Source of the DNA: Catenulispora sp. MAP5-51
GTDB taxonomy: Bacteria > Actinomycetota > Actinomycetes > Streptomycetales > Catenulisporaceae
Assembly: GCF_041261205.1 (NCBI RefSeq)
Contig: NZ_JBGCCH010000017.1
Location: 62,001 to 126,000, forward strand
Reading direction: 5' to 3'
DNA length: 64,000 nucleotides
Part shown: one piece after another, positions 50,733 to 60,136 of the stretch
Layout of the letters: each line of letters opens with the position of its first letter
How positions within the stretch are numbered: position 1 is the first letter of the stretch
The notes under the pieces: model-generated
The model's input: only the letters and a program-made list of their open reading frames with translations
Told to the model about the DNA's origin: nothing
Database searches by the model: none
Program-made: the position numbers and the translations under genes

Positions 50733-51281
50733 ATGCGTGCCGACGCCGCCAAGAACGTCCGAGCCCTGACTGCCGCAGCGAAGGAGCTGTTCGACGAGCA
50801 GGGCCCCGACGTGCCCCTGGACGAGGTGGCCCGCCGTGCCGGCGTCGGCAACGCCACCCTCTACCGCTACTTCCCGACCCGCGCCGACCTGATGGTGGGG
50901 GTCTACGCCGACGAGGTCGCCGACCTGTGCATGGACGGCGCCGCACTGCTGATGGCGGCGGCCCCGGGACAAGCGCTGTTCGCCTGGCTGAACAGGTTCG
51001 TCGTCCACGTCGCCACCAAGCGCGCCCTGGCCCTGGCCGGCACGGAGCACAACGGCGAGCGCCGCACCAAACTGTTCGACACCTGGCACGAGGCGATGCG
51101 CACCGTCGCCACGGACCTGTACGACGAGGCCCGCCGCGCCGGCACGGTGAGCCCGCAGGTGAGCGCCGAAGAATTGCTCGCGATGGCCTCCGCGGCCGCC
51201 CTGGCCGGCAACGGGCCCCAAGAGGCGCGGCGGCTGTTGACGATGATGTGGTACGGGGTCGCGGGGGACGCTGCCGTCTGA
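50733..51281 (+). CDS. TetR/AcrR family transcriptional regulator
   Basis: 182 residues. NVRALTAAAKELFDEQGPDVPLDEVARRAGVGNATLYRYF-type HTH at residues 8-47 (given here as two helices), then a C-terminal domain with MDGAALLMAAAPGQALFAWL, of the SbtR-like class. ATG 50733. The perfect dyad just upstream is the obvious operator for autoregulation and for the divergent SnoaL-like gene. The inducer may be the SnoaL ligand. Confidence 0.92.
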   Translation: MRADAAKNVRALTAAAKELFDEQGPDVPLDEVARRAGVGNATLYRYFPTRADLMVGVYADEVADLCMDGAALLMAAAPGQALFAWLNRFVVHVATKRALALAGTEHNGERRTKLFDTWHEAMRTVATDLYDEARRAGTVSPQVSAEELLAMASAAALAGNGPQEARRLLTMMWYGVAGDAAV

Positions 51282-51287
51282 TCAACC

Positions 51288-51313
51288 GGTGCGCCCAACA
51301 GGTGCGCCCAACA
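51288..51313 (+). repeat. 13-bp tandem duplication
   Basis: GGTGCGCCCAACA occurs twice in direct succession (51288-51300, 51301-51313), just after the TetR stop. Another example of a short duplication at a gene end. Confidence 0.85.
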
Positions 51314-51344
51314 CTACGCCCCGAGCTACCACCGAAGCGGAAAA

Positions 51345-51379
51345 CCCTGCGACAGCCCGGGATCCCGGGTGCCGCAGGG
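51345..51379. terminator. Bidirectional terminator between tetR and the thioester-domain gene
   Basis: CCCTGCG (51345-51351) pairs with CGCAGGG (51373-51379). Inside is the palindrome CCCGGGATCCCGGG (51356-51369). The two genes converge here. AAAA precedes the left arm, giving a short U run for leftward transcripts. Confidence 0.8.
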
Positions 51380-51415
51380 CTGGACGTATTGCGTGGCGCG
51401 GGATGGCCTACCGCA

Positions 51416-52633
51416 TCAGGAGTGCGACCCCTGCTTCCGCGTGCGCCGGGTGTACAGCATCATCCCGCCGCCCGCGGCGACCAGCGCCACCGCGCCGCCG
51501 GCCAGCGGGACGGTGTTGCCGGCGCCGGTGTGCGCCAGGCCGCCGGTGGGGCTGGAGGGGGTGGTGCTCGGGGTGGTCGAGGCGGGGGTGCTCGGGGTGG
51601 AGCTGGAGGGGTGTGAGCTCGGCGCTGTCGACGGCGAGCTGCTGGGCGTGGTGACCGGGGCGGTGGCCGGGGTCCACGCGAGGTCGGCGGACGCGGACAC
51701 CGGGGTGCTCTGCGCCTGCGCGAGGATCAGGTTCTGCGACTTGCGGCCGTCGTGGCTCAGGAACACCCGGCCGGCCTCGATGCCGCTGACGGTGCTGGTC
51801 GCGCTGAGGCTGACCTGGCCGGTGGCCGGCGTGGTCGGCAGCTGGACGTAGACCACGTCGCCGTTCTTGAACGTGGTGTGCGCCGTGACGGCCTTGCCGC
51901 CGGCGTCCACGAGCTTGGCACCGGTCTTCTCGGCGTCCAGGCTCACCGAGATCGACGCCCCGGGCGTGCTGGTCAGCGTGAACCCGACCTTGGCGCCGGC
52001 CTGCGGCTTCGCGCTGGAGGTCTGGGTGATGCCGAGCGCGGCCTTGGGCTGGGCGGTGTCGTTCATGTGCCCGGTGGCCTGGGATATCAGCCAGTTGTAG
52101 AGCGAGACCACCTTGGTGTCGGGCTCGTTGTCGGTGTCGAGCCGGCTCTTGTGCTGCGGGTCGGCGAAGGTCCAGATCGCGGCCTGGGTGCCCTCGACGG
52201 CTTCCTCAGCGCTCAGCGAACCGTTGACCCCGGCTTCGGTCCCCAGCTGGTCGAGGTTCTTCTGCTGCGGGAAGGAGTTGTTCAGGATCCACTTGATGCC
52301 CTCGAGGTGCTGGGTGTCGATGCCGGTCCGCTCCGCCTCCTCGGACCAGGCGTGCTCGTCGTAGGTCTCGTGCGGGTTCAGCGCGACGGTCTGCTGGATG
52401 CAGTAGGTCCACAGTGTGCTGTCGCTGCCCGGCACGTCCAGGCCGATCAGCGCGGTGGGCGCCTGCGGGTCGTCGTTCATGACGACGGTGCCCTCGTGCT
52501 GGTAGTGCGGGTCGACCGTCGCCCCGGTGACCCCGTCGGCGTGCGCCGTGCCCGCCACCATCGCGGTGGACGCCGCGCCGAGGAACATGGCGGCGGCTAT
52601 TCTCCGTCCGTTCGAGGACGTCGGTTTCAGCAT
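51416..52633 (-). CDS. Thioester-domain surface protein with class E sortase signal
   Basis: 405 residues. Signal peptide at 1-32 (ending AHA-D). The thioester domain has Cys 78 in LWTYCIQQ and Gln 150 in EGTQAAIWTFADP, the pair that forms an internal Cys-Gln bond able to link covalently to host or surface amines. An Ig-like region follows (about 200-320), then a Ser/Thr/Pro stalk (TPSSSPSTAPSSHPSSS). The sorting signal is LAHTG (366-370), hydrophobic helix and RRTRK, i.e. LAxTG for class E sortase. So it is a wall-anchored covalent adhesin. ATG 52633 with GGGGAT upstream. Confidence 0.9.
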   Translation of the reverse strand: MLKPTSSNGRRIAAAMFLGAASTAMVAGTAHADGVTGATVDPHYQHEGTVVMNDDPQAPTALIGLDVPGSDSTLWTYCIQQTVALNPHETYDEHAWSEEAERTGIDTQHLEGIKWILNNSFPQQKNLDQLGTEAGVNGSLSAEEAVEGTQAAIWTFADPQHKSRLDTDNEPDTKVVSLYNWLISQATGHMNDTAQPKAALGITQTSSAKPQAGAKVGFTLTSTPGASISVSLDAEKTGAKLVDAGGKAVTAHTTFKNGDVVYVQLPTTPATGQVSLSATSTVSGIEAGRVFLSHDGRKSQNLILAQAQSTPVSASADLAWTPATAPVTTPSSSPSTAPSSHPSSSTPSTPASTTPSTTPSSPTGGLAHTGAGNTVPLAGGAVALVAAGGGMMLYTRRTRKQGSHS

Positions 52634-52731
52634 GGATCCCCATCCCTATACGTGATTGCGGCACCGTGTGTGGCTTCCACGGGTGCTCAGAACACGCATA
52701 CGCTAGTGGATGATCGGACCTTGACGCTGCC

Positions 52732-54180
52732 CTACTTCGCAATGGATCCGCTGCGCTGCTGCAACCACCTCAGCCCGATTTGAGCCACGCGGAAAGCCGG
52801 ATCCGTCCCGTCGGCGAACTGCGCGGCCGTCAGCGTCGGCACCCTGACATCCGGCGGGATTCCGGCGATGTCATAGGTCCGGCCCGACGGCGTCAGGTAC
52901 TCCTCGTCCGGCAGCCCGAACGTCCAGCCGTTGGGCAGTTGCCGGTCCAGGATGTCCGAGAACACCCCCTGCGTGTCCTCTCCGACCACGAGCGGGCGCG
53001 GCGAGCGGTTGAGCAGCGCCTGGATGGTCGACTCGCCGGCGCTGAACGTGGAGCCGCCGGCCAGGATCGACAGCGGCCCGTCGTAGTGCGGAGCCGCCGA
53101 AGGGTGCACCAGGAACGGCTGCGGAGGCGTGAAGTGGTCCGGCAGGCTCGGATCGTCGCGCGTCTGCTTGGCGTACGCGAAGAAGCTCTGCCCGGTCAGG
53201 CGCGAGGCCAGCATCAGGCCGAGCGGGTCGTCCCCGCCGCCGTTGATCCGCAGGTCCAGGATCAGGCCGTGCAGCCGGTCCGGGTTGTCGCCGCTGGTGC
53301 GGTCGGCGGTGAAGATCTGGTCGAGCGCGCCGGCGAAGGCGGCCGCGTTGGCCGCGGACGTGTCCTGCGATGTGAAGCCGGTGAACCCCGACACGCGCAG
53401 GTACCCGACGCCGCCGGGCAGCGTGGCGAACGTGACGCGGCCCTGGCACCACGTCTGCAACGCGGTGGCGGCGTCGGCCAGGTCGGCGTGTTGGATCAGC
53501 GTCATCGCCCGGGTGTCGAGGTCGTCGCCGGGGACCTGCGTGCCGGGCTTGACCGAGTAGATCCGCGTCCCGTCGGCGACCAGGCCGACGTGCGCGTCGT
53601 GCAACGGCGTGATCATGGCGGCGAAGATGCTTCGCAGCTGTGCGTCGGTGGTGGTCGCGGTGACCTGCGGCCGGTAGGTGTCATAGACGCGCTGCCAGTC
53701 GATGCCGCGCTGGGCGAAGAACGGATAGTTCTCCGCGAACGTCCGCCAGAACACGTCGAAGGTCTCGATCGGCGTGGCCGGGGTCGGCCGTGTGCAGGCC
53801 GCGGGTAGGGCGGGCAGGCGAATCAGGGTGCGTGCGTTGACGTTCGCGTCGATGTGCCACAGCGCGCGGTCCGGGCCCGGTCCCGGCGTGAAGGTCGAGA
53901 CGCTGCCGTCGTCCTGGTACGACATGTCGCGGATGCAGCTGATCGCGGTGGTGTCGTAGTACTCGTACGTGGTGCCGGTGATCCGCACGATGGTGCTGTA
54001 GCCGTCGGTGCGCCAGACGCCGTCGAGCCGGCTGCCGGAGCTGCCGGAGGTGCTGGAGGTGCCGGAGGCGCTCGAGGTGCTGGAGGTGCCGGCCGAGGCC
54101 GGGACGGCAACCGTGGCCACAACCGTCGCCACGGACCCGGCCAGCACCGCCGCCGTTGTCAGAGTCTTGTATTTCCTCAC
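52732..54180 (-). CDS. Secreted S41 family peptidase (tail-specific/CtpA or TSP-like)
   Basis: 482 residues from GTG 54180. Signal peptide (TLTTAAVLAGSVATVVATVAVPASA), then a Ser/Gly/Thr linker with S-S-T-S repeats. The C-terminal S41 fold shows GLILDLRINGGGDDPLGLML, AGGSTFSAGESTIQALL (Ser nucleophile) and VVGEDTQGVFSDILDR. No PDZ domain is evident, and the N-terminal part is of unknown fold. Such secreted S41 peptidases degrade C-terminal tails of proteins. Upstream of the thioester-adhesin gene by 98 bases on the same strand. Confidence 0.85.
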   Translation of the reverse strand: MRKYKTLTTAAVLAGSVATVVATVAVPASAGTSSTSSASGTSSTSGSSGSRLDGVWRTDGYSTIVRITGTTYEYYDTTAISCIRDMSYQDDGSVSTFTPGPGPDRALWHIDANVNARTLIRLPALPAACTRPTPATPIETFDVFWRTFAENYPFFAQRGIDWQRVYDTYRPQVTATTTDAQLRSIFAAMITPLHDAHVGLVADGTRIYSVKPGTQVPGDDLDTRAMTLIQHADLADAATALQTWCQGRVTFATLPGGVGYLRVSGFTGFTSQDTSAANAAAFAGALDQIFTADRTSGDNPDRLHGLILDLRINGGGDDPLGLMLASRLTGQSFFAYAKQTRDDPSLPDHFTPPQPFLVHPSAAPHYDGPLSILAGGSTFSAGESTIQALLNRSPRPLVVGEDTQGVFSDILDRQLPNGWTFGLPDEEYLTPSGRTYDIAGIPPDVRVPTLTAAQFADGTDPAFRVAQIGLRWLQQRSGSIAK

Positions 54181-54236
54181 GCGTCAATGCTTGTCCCCGC
54201 CCTGGCCGGGCGACACCGTGCTGTCCCCCGTCTTGC

Positions 54237-55010
54237 CTACCGTGCTAGCACCAGGACCAGCGACCCGTTCAGGAACGGCTGCTCCCGCAGGTGCCCGTAC
54301 CGCTCGTCCCAGGCCCCCGACTCCAGATCGGCCCGCAGGCGCTCGGTGTACTGCTCGGCGACCGCCGGTTCGACGAAGCTCCACGCCGAGCACGACTGCC
54401 GTGCCGCCGGATCCAGCAGCATCTCGGGCCGGCCGTAGTACGCCTCGTTGAAGCCGTCGGTGCAGTCCACCGGGATCGGCACCGGGATGACCTCGGTCTG
54501 ACCGCCGAGGGTCTCGGTGATGTCGGCGATGGCCGGGTAGCGCCGGGCCTCGGTGTCCAGGACCAGCGGCGCGTAGTCGTACAGCCAGAAGTCGCGCACC
54601 AGGTCCGGGTCGCAGGTCAGGACCGCGACCGGGCCGCCGGCCACGCGGCGCATCTCGCGCAGCCCGGCCTTCAGGTCGCTCCACTGGTGCACGCTGAACG
54701 TGGTCATGGCGCCGTCGAACGCGTCGTCGTCGAACGGCAGGCTCTCGGCGGTCGCGTCGATCGCCGCCGGCAGGTGCGCCGGCCGCTGCGCACGCATCGA
54801 GGCCGAGGGCTCGACCGCCGTCACCTCGAACGCCGCCGACTCGTACGACCCCGCCCCGGCGCCGACGTTCACCACCGTGCGCGCGCCGGCCAGCGCCTGC
54901 TCGATCAGGGCCGCGATACGCGGCTCGGGCTGCCGGTAGGCGGAGTAGCTGGTGCCTATCGCGCCGTAGTCCGCGTCCCCCGCACTGCCGTCGGTCGTTC
55001 GCTGTGTCAT
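54237..55010 (-). CDS. SAM-dependent methyltransferase
   Basis: 257 residues. Motif I is TVVNVGAGAGSYES (about residues 45-58), the acidic loop is VTAVEPSASMRAQRP, and post-motif segments are ATAESLPFDDDAFDGAMTTFSVHQW and EMRRVAGGPVAVLTCDP. This matches class I (UbiE-like) methyltransferases. ATG 55010 is chosen since upstream residues (to 55109) are Arg/Gly/Pro rich and not conserved. The IclR gene ends 20 bases upstream on the same strand, so the two may share a transcript. Confidence 0.86.
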   Translation of the reverse strand: MTQRTTDGSAGDADYGAIGTSYSAYRQPEPRIAALIEQALAGARTVVNVGAGAGSYESAAFEVTAVEPSASMRAQRPAHLPAAIDATAESLPFDDDAFDGAMTTFSVHQWSDLKAGLREMRRVAGGPVAVLTCDPDLVRDFWLYDYAPLVLDTEARRYPAIADITETLGGQTEVIPVPIPVDCTDGFNEAYYGRPEMLLDPAARQSCSAWSFVEPAVAEQYTERLRADLESGAWDERYGHLREQPFLNGSLVLVLAR

Positions 55011-55030
55011 GCGAAAGACCCTACAGCCCC

Positions 55031-55810
55031 TTACAAGTCCAGCGCCCGCACCGTCTCGCCGAGGTCCGGACCGAGCAGGGAAGCCAGGCGGGGCCCCAGA
55101 TCGCGGCACGCGGCCAGCAACATCGGCAGCACTCGCGGGAAGTCGGCTTCCGAAAGCCGTTCGGCGGGCCCTGCGATGGTGATCGAGCCGAGGGCCTCGC
55201 CTTCCTGCCCCGCGTCCTCCCGGTTGTCCTCCCGGTACGCCAGCAGCGGTGCCGACACGCCGTTGATGCCGGGATGGTTCTCGCCGAAGGAGGTCTCGTA
55301 ACCGCGCTCGCGGATCGCCGACAATTGGTTGCTGGTAAGGCCTGCGAGGTCTATGTCCACCAACGCGCTGGACGGCAGATACGCCAGGATGATGCGCCCG
55401 CTGGACCCCACCGCCAGCGGCGACCGCTCGCCGAGCACGCCGGCCGGATCCAGGATCGGCTCAGACGGCGCCGGTACGCCGAGGACCAGTACGCGGGCTG
55501 CCCCGGAGCGCAGGTGCAGCACCACCGCCTCGCCGGTGAGGTGCGCCAGGCGCGCGATGACCGGCTGGATCGCGCGCAGCATCGCCGGACGCGGGCCGAT
55601 CAGGGTGGCCAGCGCGACCGAACGCCCGGCCAGGCGGTAGCCGCTGCGTCCCAGGTGGTCGAGGTAGCCCTCGCGTTCCAACTCCCGCAGGACGCGGAAG
55701 GCCTGGGACTCCGACAACCCGATGCGCTCGGCCACCGCGCGCAGGGACGCGGGCTGGCGCATGCCGGCCAGCGCCTCCAGCACCTGGAGTCCGCGCAGCG
55801 CAGTGCTCAC
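55031..55810 (-). CDS. IclR family transcriptional regulator
   Basis: 259 residues from GTG 55810. Winged helix: RGLQVLEALAGMRQPASLRAVAERIGLSES ... AFRVLRELEREGYL (about residues 6-50), then a GAF-like IclR effector domain with YETSFGENHPGINGVSAPLL, the classical ligand-contact segment. It is divergent from the MmgE/PrpD-ICL-aconitase operon, with a perfect operator dyad between them, so it is almost certainly its regulator, probably responding to the acid substrate or pyruvate/glyoxylate-like product. Confidence 0.92.
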   Translation of the reverse strand: MSTALRGLQVLEALAGMRQPASLRAVAERIGLSESQAFRVLRELEREGYLDHLGRSGYRLAGRSVALATLIGPRPAMLRAIQPVIARLAHLTGEAVVLHLRSGAARVLVLGVPAPSEPILDPAGVLGERSPLAVGSSGRIILAYLPSSALVDIDLAGLTSNQLSAIRERGYETSFGENHPGINGVSAPLLAYREDNREDAGQEGEALGSITIAGPAERLSEADFPRVLPMLLAACRDLGPRLASLLGPDLGETVRALDL

Positions 55811-55819
55811 GCGGCCAAT

Positions 55820-55838
55820 ACTTGCATATTGTGCAAGT
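55820..55838. promoter_or_regulatory. IclR operator dyad
   Basis: ACTTGCA (55820-55826) and TGCAAGT (55832-55838) around a 5-base TATTG. A perfect 7-bp dyad in the 68-base gap between iclR and the mmgE/prpD gene. Length and AT-rich centre fit IclR sites. Confidence 0.75.
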
Positions 55839-55878
55839 TGAGTAGTGGCCGTCGCGGCGCGCGTGCGCCAATGACCCC

Positions 55879-57306
55879 ATGAGCGCACCGTCCAACCCCG
55901 AAGGCGTCACCGGCCGCCTGGTCACCTGGATCCACGATCTCACCTGGGACGACGTCCCCGCCGCCGTCCGGGCGCGCGCCGCCCACCTGCTGCTCGACGG
56001 CCTCGGCTGCGCCCTGGTCGGCGCCCAGCTGCCCTGGTCCCGCCTGGCGACCGAGGCGGTGCTCGGCGTCGAGGGCGGCGGCGACGCGGTCGTCATCGGG
56101 ACCGGACGTACCACGACACCCTCCGGCGCCGCGCTGCTCAACAGCACCTACATCCAGGGCTTCGAGCTCGACGACTTCCATCCGCTGGCCCCGCTGCACA
56201 GTGCCTCTCTGTTGGTGCCCTCACTGCTGGCCACGGCCAGTCACACCGGCCAGCCGGTGAGCGGCCGCGACCTGCTGCTGGCCGCGATCGTCGGATTCGA
56301 GGTGGGACCGAGGATCGGCACTTCGATCGGCGGGACCACGATGCTCTCACGCGGCTGGCACTCCGGGCCGGTCTTCGGCGCCTCCTCGGCCGCCGCGGCC
56401 TGCGCGAAGCTGCGCGGCCTGGACCCGGCGCAGACCGAGGACGCGCTCGGCTTCGCGGCGACCCAGTCGGCGGGCCTGATGTCGGCGCAGTACGAGGCGA
56501 TGGGCAAGCGGATGCAGCACGGCTTCGCCGCCCGCAACGGCTTCTATTCGGCGGCCCTGGCCGCCGTCGGCTACACCGGGATCGACCAGGTCTACGAGCG
56601 CGAATACGGCGGCTACGTCGCCGTGTACGGGGAAGGCCATCCGACCGACCCCGAGGCGATCGTCAGGGGCCTGGGGGAGCACTGGGAGACCACGATGGCC
56701 ATGGTGAAGTCCTGGGCCGTCATGGGCGGCCTGCACGGCGCCGTCCAGGCCGCGCAGGCGCTGCGGGCCAGGCTCGGTGGGCGCCCGATCGAGCGCACGA
56801 TCGAGCGCGTCGACATCCGGGTCGGCGACGTGGTCTACCACCACGGCTGGTGGCCGCCGCACCGGCCGCTGGAGGCGATCGGCGGCCAGATGAACATCGG
56901 CTACGCCACCGCCGTCACCCTGCTGGACGGCACCGCGCTGCCCGAGCAGTTCACCGCCGCGCGCCTGGACGCCGACGACGTCTGGCACCTGCTCGACCGC
57001 ACGCACGTCACCCTCGACCGCTCGATCGACGAGCTGCCGCTGACCGAACGCTTCCAGACCCACCTGACCCTCACCTTCGCCGACGGATCGACCGACGCCG
57101 AGACCGTCATCTCCCCGCACGGCAACCCCTTCGACCCGATCACCGACGACGAGGTGGTCGCCAAGTTCCGCAGCCTCGCCGATCGGGTCATGGAGCCGGA
57201 GCGGGCCGCCGCGATCGTGGATGCGGTCCGGAGCCTGGAGGGGGCGGCCTCGATCACGCCGCTCGTGGAACTGCTCGCCGGGCCGGTCGCCAGGGCGCTG
57301 GATTGA
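55879..57306 (+). CDS. MmgE/PrpD family dehydratase/isomerase-like protein
   Basis: 475 residues. HLLLDGLGCALVGAQLPWSR near the start, FELDDFHPLAPLHSASLLVPSLLA, AAIVGFEVGPRIG, HSGPVFGASSAAAACAKLRGL and KRMQHGFAARNGFYSA are the MmgE/PrpD pattern (2-methylcitrate dehydratase, aconitate decarboxylase and relatives). It acts on a branched tri- or dicarboxylate. First gene of a five-gene operon with a lyase and aconitase-type subunits. ATG 55879. No prpC (methylcitrate synthase) or acs-like gene is near, so plain propionate use is not certain. Confidence 0.9.
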   Translation: MSAPSNPEGVTGRLVTWIHDLTWDDVPAAVRARAAHLLLDGLGCALVGAQLPWSRLATEAVLGVEGGGDAVVIGTGRTTTPSGAALLNSTYIQGFELDDFHPLAPLHSASLLVPSLLATASHTGQPVSGRDLLLAAIVGFEVGPRIGTSIGGTTMLSRGWHSGPVFGASSAAAACAKLRGLDPAQTEDALGFAATQSAGLMSAQYEAMGKRMQHGFAARNGFYSAALAAVGYTGIDQVYEREYGGYVAVYGEGHPTDPEAIVRGLGEHWETTMAMVKSWAVMGGLHGAVQAAQALRARLGGRPIERTIERVDIRVGDVVYHHGWWPPHRPLEAIGGQMNIGYATAVTLLDGTALPEQFTAARLDADDVWHLLDRTHVTLDRSIDELPLTERFQTHLTLTFADGSTDAETVISPHGNPFDPITDDEVVAKFRSLADRVMEPERAAAIVDAVRSLEGAASITPLVELLAGPVARALD

Positions 57307-57355
57307 TGCTTCAAAGCTTGTTCACCCTGCTCGCCTTGTCCGCTCCGGAGGAGTC

Positions 57356-58252
57356 ATGACCACACCCGCTCGCGCCCGCCTGCGCGAACTGCTCGCCAGC
57401 AAGCAGCTCATCGTCGCCCCGGGCGTCTACGACGGCATCAGTGCCCAGCTGGCCCGGCGGACCGGCCACGCCGCCGCGTACCTCACCGGCGCCGGGGTCG
57501 CAGCGTCCGGATTCGGGCTGCCCGACATCGGGCTGGTCACCCAGACCGAGATGGCCGAACGCGCCCGGATGGCGGTGCGGGCGCTCGGTGACGTGCCGCT
57601 GCTCGCCGATGCCGACACCGGGTACGGCGCGCCGATCAATGTCGTGCGGACCGTGCGCGAATACGAGGACGCCGGCGTTGCCGCGATCCAGCTGGAGGAC
57701 CAGGCCTTCCCCAAGAAGTGCGGCCACCTGCCCGACAAGGAGCTGGTCGGCGCCGAGGACTTCGCCCGCACGCTCGGTGCCGCGCTCGAGGCGCGCGCCG
57801 ACGACGCGATGCTGGTCATCGCCCGCACCGACGCCCGCGGACCGCTGGGCATCGACGCGGCGATCGCGCGGGCCAACCGCTACGCCGCCGAGGGCGCCGA
57901 CATCCTGTTCGTGGAGGCACCGCAGAGCACTGAGGAGATTGAACGGATCGCCGCCGAGGTGAAGGCTCCGCTGCTGCTCAACCTGGTCATCGGCGGTCTG
58001 ACGCCGGAGCAGTCCGCCGAGCGTCTCCAGCAGCTCGGGTTCGCCGTCGCGATCCATCCCTCCGCCGTGCTCGCTCACAGCGCCCTCGGCGCGCTGACCG
58101 CGCTGTGCCAGCTGCGCGGGATCAAGCCGGACGAGTTCCTGCCGACCAAGCCCGAGGAGTTCTTCAACCTCGTCGGGATGGCCGAATGGTCCGAGCTCGG
58201 TGAGAAGTACCGGCCGGTGGCGGCGAACGAACAGCGCGAACAAGGAGCCTGA
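57356..58252 (+). CDS. Isocitrate lyase/PEP mutase family enzyme (methylisocitrate or dimethylmalate lyase type)
   Basis: 298 residues. Barrel motifs: VAPGVYDGISAQLARRTGH, PLLADADTGYGAPINVVRTV, AAIQLEDQAFPKKCGHLPDK (the KKCGH catalytic Cys loop of lyases) and EGADILFVEAPQS. It should split a 2- or 3-branched malate/isocitrate into pyruvate or glyoxylate plus a carboxylic acid. Both methylisocitrate lyase (with PrpD) and 2,3-dimethylmalate lyase (with aconitase-type dimethylmaleate hydratase) share this context. ATG 57356 has GGAGGAG upstream. Two bases separate its stop region from the next start. Confidence 0.9.
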   Translation: MTTPARARLRELLASKQLIVAPGVYDGISAQLARRTGHAAAYLTGAGVAASGFGLPDIGLVTQTEMAERARMAVRALGDVPLLADADTGYGAPINVVRTVREYEDAGVAAIQLEDQAFPKKCGHLPDKELVGAEDFARTLGAALEARADDAMLVIARTDARGPLGIDAAIARANRYAAEGADILFVEAPQSTEEIERIAAEVKAPLLLNLVIGGLTPEQSAERLQQLGFAVAIHPSAVLAHSALGALTALCQLRGIKPDEFLPTKPEEFFNLVGMAEWSELGEKYRPVAANEQREQGA

Positions 58253-58253
58253 T

Positions 58254-59573
58254 ATGAGCAAGCCAGGCATGACGATGATCGAGCGCATCCTCGCGCGTAA
58301 AGCCGGCCTCGCCTCGGTCGCGGTCGGCGACACCGTGACCGTGGACGTCGACATGACCGTCCTGATCGACCTGCAGTTCGCCACGATGTGGCTGCCGCCG
58401 CTGCGGATCGCCGACCCCGCCAAGGTCGCGATCGTGATGGACCACGCGGTCCCGGCGCCCACGATCAAGGACGCCGCCGGCGGCCCGAACGCCCGCAAGT
58501 TCGCCGCCGACTTCGGCATCGAGCGCTTCTACGACGTCGGCCGGCACGGCATCTGCCACCAGGTCATCGCCGAGAACGGGCTGGCCCGCCCCGGCGAGGT
58601 GCTGGCCTGCACCGACAGCCACACCTGCGCCGGCGGGGCGTACAACACCGCCGCGCGCGGGCTCGGGCCTGCGGAGGTGTACTCGATCCTGTGTACGGGA
58701 CGCACCTGGTTCCAGGTCTCGCCGACGATCCGCTACGAGCTGACCGGGCAGCTGCCCGCCGGGGTCAGCGGCAAGGACGTGTTCCTGCACATCGCCAACC
58801 AGTTCGGCGACGCCACCAACCACAACCTGGAGTACGGTGGTCCCGGGCTGGCCTCCGTCCCGCTTCACGATCGTCGCACCATAGCTACACAGGGCGCCGA
58901 AATCTCTGCTGACTTCTCGACTTTCGCCCACGACGACGTCCTCGCCGACCACTTCGCAGCCCTCGGCGTCACCGGCTACGAACCCGCCGACGCCGACCAG
59001 GACGCGGTCTACGCCGACGTGCGCGAGATCGACCTGTCCGCCCTGGTGCCCTACGTCGCACGCCCCGGGACGGTCTCGCGCAACGGCGTGCCGGTCGCCG
59101 AGGTGGAGGCTCGCAAGATCGACCAGGCGTTCATCGGTTCCTGCGCCAACGGCCAGCTCGACGATCTGCGCATCGCCGCCGAGGTGCTGCGCGGCAAGCA
59201 GGTGGCGCCGGGCGTGCGGCTGATCGTGACGCCGGCCAGCCAGCAGGTCTACCGCGACGCGATGCGGCTGGGCTATCTGCAGGACATCGCCGATGCCGGC
59301 GCGGTGGTCACCAACGCCACGTGCGGGGCGTGCTTCGGCTACCACATGGGAGTCGTCGGGCCCGGCGAGGTCTGCCTGACCTCCTCGACCCGCAACTTCA
59401 CCGGCCGGATGGGCTCGCCGGAAGCGGAGATCTACATGGCCTCGCCCGCGACGGTCGCCGCGTCGGCGATCGCCGGCCACATCACCGCCGCCGGCCACAT
59501 CACCGCCACCGGCCACATCACCGCCGCCGGCCACATCGCCATCACCGACGCCCGACAGGAGAGCCGCCGATGA
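58254..59573 (+). CDS. Aconitase-superfamily hydro-lyase, large subunit (LeuC/DmdA type)
   Basis: 439 residues. [23 protein letters not shown] start, [30 protein letters not shown], and the cluster cysteines in [12 protein letters not shown] and [15 protein letters not shown] (4Fe-4S, CGAC). The size and separate small subunit fit the isopropylmalate-isomerase/dimethylmaleate-hydratase branch, not the fused aconitase. It ends with four 6-residue repeats of G-H-I-T-A-A type, added outside the fold. It overlaps the small-subunit gene by 4 bases. Probably hydrates or isomerises the operon's substrate before the lyase step. Confidence 0.9.
   Translation: MSKPGMTMIERILARKAGLASVAVGDTVTVDVDMTVLIDLQFATMWLPPLRIADPAKVAIVMDHAVPAPTIKDAAGGPNARKFAADFGIERFYDVGRHGICHQVIAENGLARPGEVLACTDSHTCAGGAYNTAARGLGPAEVYSILCTGRTWFQVSPTIRYELTGQLPAGVSGKDVFLHIANQFGDATNHNLEYGGPGLASVPLHDRRTIATQGAEISADFSTFAHDDVLADHFAALGVTGYEPADADQDAVYADVREIDLSALVPYVARPGTVSRNGVPVAEVEARKIDQAFIGSCANGQLDDLRIAAEVLRGKQVAPGVRLIVTPASQQVYRDAMRLGYLQDIADAGAVVTNATCGACFGYHMGVVGPGEVCLTSSTRNFTGRMGSPEAEIYMASPATVAASAIAGHITAAGHITATGHITAAGHIAITDARQESRR
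59475..59546 (+). repeat. Four 18-bp in-frame repeats at the end of the large-subunit gene
   Basis: GGCCACATCACCGCCGCC and variants fill 59475-59546, coding [24 protein letters not shown] just before the stop. His-rich, in frame, and apparently tolerated as a C-terminal tail. Confidence 0.9.
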
Positions 59574-60136
59574 CCGGCGAACTTCACGTCACCGGCCGGG
59601 TCTGGGTTTTCGGCCACGGTCTGACCACCGACGACATGTACCCGCCCGACGCCATGAAACTCGACTTGCCCGAGGCCGCCAGGCAGGTGTTCTACGGGGT
59701 GCGCCCCGGCTGGACCGGGCAGGTCCGGCCCGGCGACATCGTGGTCGCCGGACGCAACTTCGGGCTGGGCTCCTCGCGGCCGGTCGCGGCCCTGTTCCGG
59801 CAGCTCGGCGTCGCCGCGCTGATCGCCGAGGAGTTCAACTCGCTGTTCTTCCGCAACGCGGTCAACGCCGGGCTGCCGGCCATGACGGTGCCCGACGCGA
59901 CAGCGGTCTTCCACGACGGCGATACCGCCGCCGTCGACCTGGCCACGGGAAGCTGGGCGAATCAGAGCACGCAGACCTTCGGCACGGTGCCGGTGCTGCC
60001 CGCCCTGGTGTTGGAGATCATCGAAAGCGGCGGGGTCCTTCCCCGGCTCGCGCAACAGGGGTATCTGCCGGCCGAACTGGCCGAGATCCTCAGCTCGCCG
60101 TCGGTGGCGGCGGCCGGACAGGGGAGTGGTGCATGA
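59570..60136 (+). CDS. Aconitase-superfamily hydro-lyase, small subunit (LeuD/DmdB type)
   Basis: 188 residues, swivel domain. [19 protein letters not shown], then [21 protein letters not shown] (the GSSR substrate-binding loop), [22 protein letters not shown]. This is the mobile subunit that completes the active site of the large subunit encoded just before it. ATG overlaps the previous stop (ATGA), and the metallo-hydrolase gene overlaps its own end the same way, so four proteins are translated in a coupled series. Confidence 0.92.
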   Translation: MTGELHVTGRVWVFGHGLTTDDMYPPDAMKLDLPEAARQVFYGVRPGWTGQVRPGDIVVAGRNFGLGSSRPVAALFRQLGVAALIAEEFNSLFFRNAVNAGLPAMTVPDATAVFHDGDTAAVDLATGSWANQSTQTFGTVPVLPALVLEIIESGGVLPRLAQQGYLPAELAEILSSPSVAAAGQGSGA

